NCBI GenBank assembly: GCA_012837935.1
Contig: DUQG01000032.1
Span: 36,527-100,526 of the forward strand
From: Bacteroidales bacterium
GTDB taxonomy: Bacteria > Bacteroidota > Bacteroidia > Bacteroidales > Paludibacteraceae
Direction of reading: 5' to 3'
Length of the DNA: 64,000 nt
The translations under genes and the position numbers were made by a program. This document shows, piece by piece, positions 27,101 to 36,181 of this stretch (positions within the stretch are counted from its first letter, which is position 1; each line of letters opens with the position of its first letter). The notes under the pieces were generated by a model, which searched no databases, was not told the DNA's origin, and saw only the letters and a list, made by a program, of their open reading frames with translations.

Positions 27101-27873
27101 GTAGAGATTTCAGGGTTTACTGTTTTGTTTGCGAGGGTATATTCGGCATTAAGAATAGTAAGTTTGTGAGTACCCGAAGCAGAATTGTCTGTTACAGGAT
27201 TTGCCTGGTCATTAAAGTTCCAATATCCCCAAAGCTTGCTGTCTGACGGATTAACGCCGTTTTCATATTCAGCTTTAATTTCAGTAGCAGTTCTGGCTGT
27301 GCTGTAAAAAGCGATGTCGTCTATTAAGCCATTAAAAAACTCTTTTGCACTTCCGTTTTGAAATAATCCTCCAAATCGAAAAGCATCGCCCTGAGCGTTA
27401 TTGTTCATCGGTGCAGCTCCGCTAACATAATTTCCGGTAACATCTTCACCGTTTAAGTAAAAGCTGATTTGATTATTGTTTTTTACTAGTGCTACGTGAC
27501 TCCAAAGTCCGCTAACAATCGGCGTATTTGATTTGACTTTTTTGAATGTACCGTTCCACTGTCCGTAGTAGAGATAATTGTCACCTTCCAAACGGAAAAA
27601 GTTTCCGATTTGTCCCGAACTGCTACTTGCCCAAGCAGCGATAGTTCTTTCTGCGGAAGAGTTTATAGCCGGATTAATCCATGCCGTAATGGTAAAACTG
27701 GTTGAAAATTCCGGTACAGCAGAGTTGGTCGGTGTTAGTAGCCCGTTACCATTAAGTGTGATGGCGTAGTCTGTTTCGGCTTTTTTCTTTTTAATAATAC
27801 ATGTGAATGAGTGTGCATTTGAATAAAAAACAAATAAGCACAAGCTTAGGAAAAGTAATTTTCTTTTCATCAT
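24121..27873 (-). CDS. Alpha-N-acetylglucosaminidase (GH89/NAGLU-like) with N-terminal LamG/concanavalin-like domain, cadherin-like domain and T9SS sorting domain
   Basis: GLRYYMNNYCKASFSWNGHQDELPNPLP; YCTMNYTMSFWDWERWEHEIDLMATQGVNMFLSPIGSEAVWQKV; C-terminal IHPNPTKNLLTVNLP...SNGVYFLAINGKKLNDTISFIIE. Confidence 0.9.
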   Translation of the reverse strand: MMKRKLLFLSLCLFVFYSNAHSFTCIIKKKKAETDYAITLNGNGLLTPTNSAVPEFSTSFTITAWINPAINSSAERTIAAWASSSSGQIGNFFRLEGDNYLYYGQWNGTFKKVKSNTPIVSGLWSHVALVKNNNQISFYLNGEDVTGNYVSGAAPMNNNAQGDAFRFGGLFQNGSAKEFFNGLIDDIAFYSTARTATEIKAEYENGVNPSDSKLWGYWNFNDQANPVTDNSASGTHKLTILNAEYTLANKTVNPEISTVSTGFVKNTTARAYVNSDMGGTVFWAVYPSSTVLTNAAEVKTATGAVKSGSLTYSTPGLQDFWVVNKLNPATDYTLYAVIESGGKLSEIAKTNFTTTNITLDLIGQIDAVKALINRLLPERASEFEFAGIEKIDDVLDVFELSSVGNNILIKGSSATAMAAGLRYYMNNYCKASFSWNGHQDELPNPLPALSETIRKETTYMHRYALNYCTMNYTMSFWDWERWEHEIDLMATQGVNMFLSPIGSEAVWQKVMERYGYTFAEIQKFIPGPAYTAWWLMGNLEGEGGPVSQEYIDGRVELQKKIMARAKELGMEVVLQGFAGLVPSNFGSKVPGAVIHPQGEWFSYTRPAIISGPKTAEVAAAWYEESANLFGAVNYYGGDLFHEGGNVPGNLDVTKYAADIQAEMFKINPEAVWVLQAWAGNPREDVIRGLKKDQCLVLDIANEKYNVWKEKNSFNGIPWVYGVINNFGGRMSIYGRMSKLANGVYDMQNDPNKKNIWGIGIVPEAIIFNQVSYDMVWDYVWETAKINPQAWMEKFAAYRYGKNLDNTAKAWKILEPTALACNTNQDGGSESVINARPALDVDRASTWSLTKLYYDPAKIVPAWTHMINSIDVFKDKTTFRYDLVDISRQVLSNLALEVQKEMTAAFRANNKELFNEKSKLFLEIILDQDSLLRTREEFLLGLWIEDARKMGTNDTEKNLFERNARALITTWNLRANTNLHDYAHREWAGLTKDYYYKRWELFISDLKGRLDGQPAKNYNFYNVLEKGWQLKYSEKFPTETEGDEIEMSKYIYEKYMPKLKYTLTNSSPVVHSAEFTIPENLSFGTVVGTVIATDPNPNQKLSYSIYSQSVENAFSINESTGEITINDADAMKYVNTPSFSLIVKVSDNGSPSYSVYAEIKVLLTTSIHSVKDDLGSKIKIHPNPTKNLLTVNLPIQEKVNLKIVDTVGKTINLYTKNEKQFDLDTSSLSNGVYFLAINGKKLNDTISFIIE

Positions 27874-27967
27874 AATCTGTGATTTTTTTTATAATAAATT
27901 TTAAGTAAAAAGTTTTGCAAATTTCGGAAAATAAATTGTTATAAGCAATTAATTTTCAAAATTATAA

Positions 27968-30283
27968 CTATTTCAGAATTTCCAATTTAGCGAATTTTAG
28001 CAACAACGATTTTACACCTTTTTCGCCAAAATCGATTTCAGCCTTTTCGTTTCCGTCTATAATGCTGGTTTCCAGTATTTTCCCAATACCGAATAGCTTA
28101 TGTTTTACGAATGCACCCATAGGATAGTTGGTGTTTTCTACAACTACTTTTTCGCTCGATTTTTGGCTGATTTTTGTCAGTTTTCGTGGTGATTGCACAG
28201 GTGCAGATTGAGTAGCTCGTGATTTGAACGGTGTTTTGCGGAAACGATTTCTAATGTCCGGAATGTCGTCGTAATCGCTGTACGAAGAATGTGAACGTGG
28301 CGAAAACTGTGTGTTATCGGTATATTCCAAGTATTCTTCGTTGATGTCTTTCAAAAAACGACTCGGATTGGCAAAGTTGGTTTGACCATTTCTGAAACGC
28401 GATTTTGAGTAGCTGATAAAGCAATTTTCTTCCGCTCGTGTAATTGCTACGTAAAAGAGTCGGCGTTCTTCTTCCATCTCACGCATACTTTCTGTATATG
28501 GCGACGGGAAAAGCTGCTCTTCCATTCCTACGATAAAGACATTCTTAAATTCTAAACCCTTAGCGGCGTGAACAGTCATCATACTAACTCGCTCTTTTCC
28601 ATCGTTCTTTTCGGTATCTTGGTCGGTCAGCAACGAAACTTCCGACAGAAAATCCGGCAGTGTAACTAGTTCAGCACCTTCTTCCTCTTTTTTCATATCA
28701 GAAAACTCATGAATGGCTTTCAGAAGTTCTTGCACGTTTTCCATTTGGCTGAGTGCTTCCACCGAACGGTCGTTTAAGGCATTGCTGATAATTCCGGTCG
28801 CTTTTACAATGCTTTCCGCCAACTCGTAAGCGTTTAAGGTGTTGATTTGTTGCGTGAAAACATCAATCATGTTCCTGAAATTAGCCAATTTCGTGGCAGT
28901 TCCGGCATTTACATCCAGATTGTATTTGAGCATATCTTGCAGTACCGTCCACGCACTGACTTGATGTAATTGCGCAGTGCTAAATAATTTATCTTGCGTT
29001 ACATTGCCGATGCCGCGTGCGGGATAATTGATAATGCGTTTCAGAGCTTCTTCGTCGTCATTATTGGCTACTAATCTGAAATAAGCGATTGCATCCTTAA
29101 TTTCTTTGCGCTGGTAAAATGAAAGTCCGCCGTAAATTTGATAGGGAATATTTTGCTTACGCAAAGCCTCTTCCATCACACGAGATTGTGAGTTAGTGCG
29201 GTATAGCACGGCAATGTCATTGTATGAATAGTGCTCTTTTTTGTGTAATTCGCTGATGCTGTTAGCCACTGAAAAAGCCTCTTCAAAATCGGTCATTACA
29301 GAACTTACACGGATAAGATTACCTGTCTCTTTTTCCGAAAAAATAGTCTTTTTTATTTGGTCTGCGTTTTTATCAATCAAGCTATTGGCGGCATTTACGA
29401 TGTTTTGAGTGGAACGGTAATTTTGTTCCAGCTTGAATAATTCTGCATTTTTATACGTATTCCGAAACTTCAAAATATTATCAATATTTGCACCGCGGAA
29501 TGAGTAGATACTTTGTGCATCATCGCCTACCACGCAAATACGCTCATGTTGCTCAGCCAATTTGTTGATAATCAAATACTGAGCGAAGTTAGTGTCTTGA
29601 TACTCATCGACAAGGATATAGCCGAAAACAGCTTGGTATTTATTCAAAATATCAGGATAGTCGCGGAAAAGCAAATTAGTTTGCAGTAGCAAATCGTCAA
29701 AATCCATGGCGTTAGCCTGTTTGCATCGAGCGGTGTAGATGGTAAAAATTTCGCCAGTTCGAGGTACACGACTTCGTAGGTCAGATTGCTGAATATCCGT
29801 GTTTTGATTGTATGCCGATGCAGTAATCAAATTGTTCTTTGCAAAAGAAATTCGTGAGTGGATATTTCCCGGTCTGTAAATTTTATCGTCTAGCTGAAGT
29901 TCTTTTATAATGCTCTTTATCAGACTTTTGCTGTCCGTTGTGTCGTAAATGGAAAAATCTTTGGTGTAGCCGATATGTTCCGCTTCATTTCTCAAAATTC
30001 TGGCAAAAATAGAATGAAACGTTCCCATCCAAAGGTAACGAGAATTTTGGTAGCCAACCAGTTCGCCAATTCGTTTGCGCATCTCACGGGATGCTTTGTT
30101 GGTAAAAGTCAGTGCCAAAATAGATGCAGGCGATACGCCTTGCGAAAGCAGATAGGCGATTTTGTAGGTCAGCACACGGGTCTTACCGGAACCTGCTCCG
30201 GCTATAACCAGTGAAGGACCGTCGTTGTACGTTACCGCATCCAGTTGGCTTTTATTTAAATCTTTAAGAAAATCCATTGTCAA
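27968..30283 (-). CDS. UvrD/PcrA-family DNA helicase
   Basis: GPSLVIAGAGSGKTRVLTYKIAYLL; VVGDDAQSIYSFRGANIDNIL; MTVHAAKGLEFKNVFIVGMEE; YVAITRAEE. Confidence 0.96.
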   Translation of the reverse strand: MTMDFLKDLNKSQLDAVTYNDGPSLVIAGAGSGKTRVLTYKIAYLLSQGVSPASILALTFTNKASREMRKRIGELVGYQNSRYLWMGTFHSIFARILRNEAEHIGYTKDFSIYDTTDSKSLIKSIIKELQLDDKIYRPGNIHSRISFAKNNLITASAYNQNTDIQQSDLRSRVPRTGEIFTIYTARCKQANAMDFDDLLLQTNLLFRDYPDILNKYQAVFGYILVDEYQDTNFAQYLIINKLAEQHERICVVGDDAQSIYSFRGANIDNILKFRNTYKNAELFKLEQNYRSTQNIVNAANSLIDKNADQIKKTIFSEKETGNLIRVSSVMTDFEEAFSVANSISELHKKEHYSYNDIAVLYRTNSQSRVMEEALRKQNIPYQIYGGLSFYQRKEIKDAIAYFRLVANNDDEEALKRIINYPARGIGNVTQDKLFSTAQLHQVSAWTVLQDMLKYNLDVNAGTATKLANFRNMIDVFTQQINTLNAYELAESIVKATGIISNALNDRSVEALSQMENVQELLKAIHEFSDMKKEEEGAELVTLPDFLSEVSLLTDQDTEKNDGKERVSMMTVHAAKGLEFKNVFIVGMEEQLFPSPYTESMREMEEERRLFYVAITRAEENCFISYSKSRFRNGQTNFANPSRFLKDINEEYLEYTDNTQFSPRSHSSYSDYDDIPDIRNRFRKTPFKSRATQSAPVQSPRKLTKISQKSSEKVVVENTNYPMGAFVKHKLFGIGKILETSIIDGNEKAEIDFGEKGVKSLLLKFAKLEILK

Positions 30284-30446
30284 AATGATGATTAATCAGA
30301 GTAAAATCTTTTTGAAAGTCTGAAAGTAATATTTTGGACTTCGATCAACAAAGTTACGAATTTAGGCTTAATTTTCAGAAAATACTTATCAACAACTTGC
30401 CGTTTGTTCGAAAAGATGTAGCTTTGTGAAAAAATAAGAAAATAAA

Positions 30447-30992
30447 ATGAATTTAAGTATTTGGATTTTAAAGTTATTTGGCTGGAAAGTGAAATATACT
30501 GTTGAAAAGCCGGCTAAAAGTGTGATTTGTATAGCGCCACACACGAGTAATTGGGATTTTATTATGGGTAAACTGTTTGGGTGGGCAGTAGGATTGAATG
30601 CGGGTTTTTTAATGAAAAAGTCGTGGTTTGTTTTTCCGATCGGGTATTTATTTAAAGCTATGGGTGGTGTGCCGATTGACAGAAGCAAGCGGATGTCGGT
30701 AACACAACAAATGACCGAAGAATTTGGCAGGCAGGAAAAATTGCACTTGGCTATTACACCCGAAGGAACACGCAAGCCTAATCCCGAATGGAAAAAAGGA
30801 TTTTACTACATCGCCAAAGGTGCCGGAGTACCTATTCAACTGGCGTATATCGATTATTCCAAAAAAGAAATGGGGATTACCGAAGTTTTTTATCCAACAG
30901 ATGATGAACAGGCTGATTTTAAGCATATTTTTGATTTTTATCGTGGGATAAAAGGAAAGAAAGAAGAGAATTTTGTGATTCCGGAGATTTAG
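30447..30992 (+). CDS. PlsC-family lysophospholipid acyltransferase
   Basis: IAPHTSNWDFIMGKL (H-x4-D-like), GGVPIDRSKRMS, ITPEGTRKPNPEWKKGFYYIA. Confidence 0.85.
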   Translation: MNLSIWILKLFGWKVKYTVEKPAKSVICIAPHTSNWDFIMGKLFGWAVGLNAGFLMKKSWFVFPIGYLFKAMGGVPIDRSKRMSVTQQMTEEFGRQEKLHLAITPEGTRKPNPEWKKGFYYIAKGAGVPIQLAYIDYSKKEMGITEVFYPTDDEQADFKHIFDFYRGIKGKKEENFVIPEI

Positions 30993-31060
30993 AACACTGA
31001 TTTTGTTGATTGGACTGATTAAGATGAATTATATGTAAACATCTTTGATAGTGGCGCATT

Positions 31061-31468
31061 ATGAATAAAATATATAAATCAAAAATTGGAATAGGGCTTG
31101 TTACTTTTATTGTTATTTTGATAAGTATAAGTTCGTTACCTTTGTTCCTTGGGGCATTTTCTTGGATAGGTTTTTTCATAGTGTTACTCACAGTCATTTT
31201 TATACTCTATATTTTTCTGTCGATAGTTTATGTGATAGATGGAGAAAATCTTATCGTAAAAAACAGCTTTCTCAAACCTCAAATAATTGACATAAAAACA
31301 ATCAAAGAAATATCCGAAACCCACAATCCGATTAGTGCTCCTGCTGCTTCACTGGATAGGATAGAGATAAAATATGGAAAAAATTGTAGCATAATTGTTT
31401 CGCCAAAAAAGAAGAAAGAGTTTATTAGCGACTTGATAAAAATAAACTCAACAATTGTGATTAAATGA
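31061..31468 (+). CDS. Two-TM protein with bacterial PH-like domain
   Basis: Two TM helices, then YVIDGENLIVKNSFLKPQIIDIKTIKEISETHNP...IIVSPKKKKEFISDLIKIN. Confidence 0.55.
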   Translation: MNKIYKSKIGIGLVTFIVILISISSLPLFLGAFSWIGFFIVLLTVIFILYIFLSIVYVIDGENLIVKNSFLKPQIIDIKTIKEISETHNPISAPAASLDRIEIKYGKNCSIIVSPKKKKEFISDLIKINSTIVIK

Positions 31469-31529
31469 TTGAAATGATTTTTTGTCAAAAAATGATATAT
31501 ATGTAAACTTTTTTTGTTACTTTTGTGTT

Positions 31530-31874
31530 ATGAATTTACGAAAGATAATAACTTACGATAACTATTTTGAGCGTTTTATGGAAACATTAAGCGAAAAAGT
31601 TCAAACTAAAATTCAGTATGGATTACTTTTGCTTAAAACTCAGGAACGCATATCTGCCAAATTCGTTAAATTTATTAGGGACGGAATTTTTGAATTAAGA
31701 ACTGAATATGAAGGGAATATATACAGGGTTTTCTTTATATTTGATGAAGGAAATATAGTGGTGCTTTTTAATGGATTTCAAAAGAAATCTCAAACAACAC
31801 CAAAAAAAGAAATAGAAAAAGCAATAAAAATAAAGGAGGCATATTATGCAGACAAACAATCAAAAAATAGCTGA
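31530..31874 (+). CDS. RelE/HigB-type toxin (phage Gp49-like)
   Basis: KFVKFIRDGIFELRTEYEGNIYRVFFIFDEGNIVVLFNGFQKKSQTTPKKEIEKAIKIKEAYY; overlaps a downstream XRE gene; promoter box TTACTTTTG just upstream. Confidence 0.88.
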   Translation: MNLRKIITYDNYFERFMETLSEKVQTKIQYGLLLLKTQERISAKFVKFIRDGIFELRTEYEGNIYRVFFIFDEGNIVVLFNGFQKKSQTTPKKEIEKAIKIKEAYYADKQSKNS

Positions 31875-32151
31875 TTACGACCTTGTTTTAGATGCAAAGT
31901 TTGGGGAAATAGGTACACCCGAACGAGAAAAGCATGAAAAAGAAGCCTACGTTTTTTACATGGGACAGGTAATTTCTGAAGCACGAAAAGCTGAAAAACT
32001 TACTCAAGCAGAACTTGCTGAGCGGGTAGGGATGAATAAAACTTATATTTCGCGTATCGAAAAGGGATTAATTGAGCCGGGAATAAGTACTTTTAACAAA
32101 ATTATCGAAGCATTAGGACTGAGAATGGAAATAGTAAAACCTGTTATGTAA
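31846..32151 (+). CDS. XRE-family HTH antitoxin (HigA-like)
   Basis: SEARKAEKLTQAELAERVGMNKTYISRIEKGLIEPGISTFNKIIEALGLRMEI. Confidence 0.9.
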   Translation: MQTNNQKIADYDLVLDAKFGEIGTPEREKHEKEAYVFYMGQVISEARKAEKLTQAELAERVGMNKTYISRIEKGLIEPGISTFNKIIEALGLRMEIVKPVM

Positions 32152-32158
32152 GATAAAT

Positions 32159-32929
32159 ATGCGTATTTCCCTAATCCAAACCGATATTGCTTGGGCTGAT
32201 AAAGCTGTTAATTTGCAAAAAACCGAAATAGCTTTACAGGCTTTACATAATTCCACCGATTTGGTCGTGTTGCCTGAGATGTTTACTACGGGTTTTTGTA
32301 TCGACCAACTCAACCTTGCCGAAACGATGGAAGGTGAAACGGTTCAGAAACTGGAATTGTGGGCGCGGCAATATAAGATGGCAATTACCGGAAGCTTTAT
32401 TGCTCGTGAAAATGATAAAATCTATAATCGGGCATTCTTTGTTTTCCCCGATGGTGAGATAAAAACCGCTGACAAGCGGCATCTTTTCGCGGTGGGTGGT
32501 GAGCATCGCTATTTTTCTGCCGGAAATGAAAAGCTGATTGTGAATTACTGCGGGTTTAATATCCTTGTTTTGGTTTGTTACGATGTACGTTTTCCGGTTT
32601 GGTCGCGAAATGTACAAAACGAATACGATTTACTGATTTACACGGCAAGTTTTCCGCATGTGCGGATGCAGGCTTGGGATGCTTTGCTGAAAGCACGAGC
32701 TATTGAAAATCAGTCTTTTGTGTGCGGTGTCAATCGGGTAGGTGTGGATGGGAAAAATCTTGATTATTCCGGACATTCTGTTTTACTTGATTTTAAGGGG
32801 AATGAATTGCTTAGTTTTGATGAATATAAAGCTGAGATTAAAACAGCTGAAATTACCACTTCCGAACTTAATAAATTCCGTCAAAAATATGCCTTTTGGC
32901 AAGATGCGGATAAGTTTGAGATAAAGTAG
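32159..32929 (+). CDS. Nitrilase-superfamily amidohydrolase (omega-amidase-like)
   Basis: LVVLPEMFTTGF; GEIKTADKRHLF; ILVLVCYDVRFPVWSRN. Confidence 0.88.
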   Translation: MRISLIQTDIAWADKAVNLQKTEIALQALHNSTDLVVLPEMFTTGFCIDQLNLAETMEGETVQKLELWARQYKMAITGSFIARENDKIYNRAFFVFPDGEIKTADKRHLFAVGGEHRYFSAGNEKLIVNYCGFNILVLVCYDVRFPVWSRNVQNEYDLLIYTASFPHVRMQAWDALLKARAIENQSFVCGVNRVGVDGKNLDYSGHSVLLDFKGNELLSFDEYKAEIKTAEITTSELNKFRQKYAFWQDADKFEIK

Positions 32930-33179
32930 GTAGATGGTAGTCTGTAGTTTCTAGTTTGGTTGTTCAGATGTTTATTCGTTTAGATGTTCTGTTGTTCGTT
33001 TCTCGTAGGTAACAAATATTATCCGTAAATATAGATGTTGTAGATAGTATTTAGTAATGAAAGTTAATAACCACAAAATGATTATTGAATAACCTCTTAC
33101 ATCAATTTGGGCAATTAACACCTAAAATTCTACAACTTGCAAATATAACTTGAAACATCCGAACATTTTTACGGCAGAT

Positions 33180-34931
33180 TTAGGGGGCTTTAACTTCCAA
33201 AGCCATAGCTCTTTCAGCCCATTTGCTATCCATTTCCCAGAATTTATTATTGGGTGTAAAAGATGGATTAACTGTAAACGATTGAAGATTTTTAATCGGT
33301 TCTTGCAAATAAATTGCGTAATTCAAATCATCAATATATTCACGATTTTGTGCCATCCATTTGCTGAAATTCCTTGAAAGTACTACTTGTTCGTTCAGTC
33401 CTTTCATGTTGTAAGCAATGCTACTAACGGCTACTTTCAGTTTTTTTACAAAGTCCATTTTATGTAATGATTTTGCAATTCGTCCCTTTATTAGCCATGT
33501 TCGCGCCAAATCCCCGGCAAGGTTATCAATGCTTTTATCCAGTTTTTTCAGCATAATATTATCATACGAATTGTCATTATTACCTTCATAAATTTTTATC
33601 ATCACTTCCACAGCCAATTCGCCTAGATTATCTTCCACAATTTGTCCTAATTTTTCCGCTTCGGGAATTTTTATAAACGTAGTGTAGGGTTTTGCATATT
33701 GTTTTATTTCGGGATAAAATTCTGAAATTAAGGAAGATAAGACGCTCGGAATGCTTTCTTTGATAATGCGTCTGGCGTAAGCTTGAAAATCTTCGCCTTG
33801 CAAATCATAATCAATTTTTTCGATGCGTTTTGTCGAAATTGTCAGTTGATTATCATTGCGGTATTCAATAATTCGATACGGACACGGATAGGTAACGGGT
33901 GAGCCTGTTTCAACGTCATAGAGATAGTTTCCGTTTGTGTCGTATGTTTTGGCAATGTCGTTGGCATGAAAATGTCCGGTAAAAACTACTTGAATCCCTG
34001 CATCCATAAAATCTTGCTGAACTTCTTTGAAGTTTTCGAGTAGGTAAGGTGCTGACACATCGCCTTGAAAATCAAAATGTTCTACTACATTGTGGTGCAC
34101 CATAGCTATGATTTGTTTGCCGTTTGTACGAGCTAAATCAGCTTGTTTTTTAATCCATCGCATTGTTTCGGGTTTAATTTTTCCTTCCGTTACACAATGG
34201 TCTTTCTCATCGCCTCGGCTGATGTGTTTATTTTCATAATACTTACATGCATCTATGGCGATAACACACAGTCCATCAATAGGTTCACTAACATAGCTAA
34301 GTGAGTTTACATCTCGACTGATTGCATCGCCGTAACCGAAATTACGATAAATCTCACTGAATTGGCGCGGAGTTACACTTTCGGCTTTTTCAGTTTTATC
34401 GCCGTTAAAATAGACAGCATCCGGATTATCCACATCGTGATTTCCCGGAATAACCAGCATTTTTATTCCGGCGCTTAAAACCGGATTGAATATCTCAACA
34501 AAACATTGATGGCTAAGCAGTTCTCCGTCTTTGGTCAAATCGCCGCTAACCAGTACTACATCGGGGTTTTCGGCTAGGATATTATTGGCTAATTCTTTGG
34601 CAATAGCTCGGCTTTCTTGCAAAAGTTTTCGGTCTTTTTGCAAGTAATCATCAAATGCTTTGCCGTCTTTTTTTAGCAGTTTTTCCGACATGATATGTAC
34701 GTCTGAAATAAGCATTATTTTTTTGCTGTCAGAGTTAAAAACTGCTGACGAAGAAAGTGTTAAATTTTTCATTTTTTGGGGATTTAATTGATGATTTTCA
34801 TCGTGATTTTCAGAGAGAACAGGTGCGGTTTTGTCAATGTTTGTAGTAGAAGTGGCGGTAGTTGCAGGGACGAAAAACGAAAATAATAAGAGTCCGGAAA
34901 CTAACAAATTGGGTAGTAGTTTTTTACTCAT
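33180..34931 (-). CDS. Secreted metallophosphoesterase (calcineurin-like)
   Basis: LISDVHIM, VVLVSGDLTKDGE, VIPGNHDVDNP, VFTGHFHANDIAK. Confidence 0.9.
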   Translation of the reverse strand: MSKKLLPNLLVSGLLLFSFFVPATTATSTTNIDKTAPVLSENHDENHQLNPQKMKNLTLSSSAVFNSDSKKIMLISDVHIMSEKLLKKDGKAFDDYLQKDRKLLQESRAIAKELANNILAENPDVVLVSGDLTKDGELLSHQCFVEIFNPVLSAGIKMLVIPGNHDVDNPDAVYFNGDKTEKAESVTPRQFSEIYRNFGYGDAISRDVNSLSYVSEPIDGLCVIAIDACKYYENKHISRGDEKDHCVTEGKIKPETMRWIKKQADLARTNGKQIIAMVHHNVVEHFDFQGDVSAPYLLENFKEVQQDFMDAGIQVVFTGHFHANDIAKTYDTNGNYLYDVETGSPVTYPCPYRIIEYRNDNQLTISTKRIEKIDYDLQGEDFQAYARRIIKESIPSVLSSLISEFYPEIKQYAKPYTTFIKIPEAEKLGQIVEDNLGELAVEVMIKIYEGNNDNSYDNIMLKKLDKSIDNLAGDLARTWLIKGRIAKSLHKMDFVKKLKVAVSSIAYNMKGLNEQVVLSRNFSKWMAQNREYIDDLNYAIYLQEPIKNLQSFTVNPSFTPNNKFWEMDSKWAERAMALEVKAP

Positions 34932-35208
34932 AAGATTTTGTGTTAGATGACTAATTTTTCTTGCGACAAAATAACTATATCTATATTTCTCGCTGATTAC
35001 TAATATGTTAAGAAAGTGATAAAATCCTATGTTGAGAGTTATACAAAACGATGAAGGAAAAATGAGAATTTGAAACGATTGCTACAAAATGGTTTCAAAG
35101 TAGGCATTGTGTCTTATCTTTAAATGACGCTCTTTGTGCTCAATTTCATCTGTTTTTATACGAAAAGCCGCGTTTTTTCGTTAAAGGAAAAGATAATAAA
35201 AAAACAAA

Positions 35209-36108
35209 ATGAAAGGGAAAATTTTACTTGCTATCTATTTGTTGGTTTTTTCTGTGGGATTTGTATCGGCACAGGAGCTGAAATGCAACTTGCAGATAAA
35301 TTCCGATAAAATTCAAGGAACGAATAAATCGGTTTTTAATACACTTCAAACAGCCGCTTCGGAATTTATGAATAATCGGAAGTGGACTGATTTGGTTTAC
35401 GAGGAAAACGAACGGATAGAGTGCAATATTAATATCATCATCAATTCGGTAGATGGAAATAACTTTTCTGCCGAAATGCTTGTACAATCGCGTCGTCCGG
35501 TTTTTAACTCTACCTACACAACTACTCTTCTGAACCATAGAGATAAAAAATTTGATTTTTCTTACACAGAGTTTGAGACTTTGGAGTTTAATGAGAATAA
35601 CTTAAATTCAAATCTTACGGCGGTGTTGGCGTTTTATGCCTATTTAATTATCGGCTATGATATGGATAGCTTTTCTCGTTTGGGTGGAACGCCTTATTTT
35701 AGAGCAGCCGAAAATATCGCTTCACTGGCTCAAAGTACCGATTGGCCCGGGTGGCGAAGTATTGAAAAAGATTGGAACAGATACACGGTTATCAATAATA
35801 TAATGGATGAGGCGTTTAAGAAATACCGTGAATATTTCTACGAATATCATCGTCTGGGTTTAGACGAGATGTCAATCAATGCCACCAACGGACGTGCAAG
35901 AATAGCCGGAGGAATGGAAGTGCTGCGTGAAGCTTATCGTGCAAGACCGATGTCGGTGTTGATTGCGCTTTTCTTAGACGCCAAAAACGATGAAATTATC
36001 AATATTTTCAAACAAGGAACTTCCGAAGAGAAAACAAAGGTTATTGATATTCTTACTACCGTGAACCCTTCGCAAGCCAACCGATACGAACAAATCAATC
36101 GGAAGTAA
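35209..36108 (+). CDS. DUF4835-family (PorD-like, T9SS-associated) protein
   Basis: Signal peptide; QELKCNLQINSDKIQGTNKSVFNTLQTAASEFMNNRKWTDLVYEENERIECN; located upstream of recN. Confidence 0.75.
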   Translation: MKGKILLAIYLLVFSVGFVSAQELKCNLQINSDKIQGTNKSVFNTLQTAASEFMNNRKWTDLVYEENERIECNINIIINSVDGNNFSAEMLVQSRRPVFNSTYTTTLLNHRDKKFDFSYTEFETLEFNENNLNSNLTAVLAFYAYLIIGYDMDSFSRLGGTPYFRAAENIASLAQSTDWPGWRSIEKDWNRYTVINNIMDEAFKKYREYFYEYHRLGLDEMSINATNGRARIAGGMEVLREAYRARPMSVLIALFLDAKNDEIINIFKQGTSEEKTKVIDILTTVNPSQANRYEQINRK

Positions 36109-36181
36109 TTTTTGATTTTACATTTCTTTGGTGTTTTCCTTTCGGAATTATATCTTTGCATAATAATTTCAAATCCGAAAA

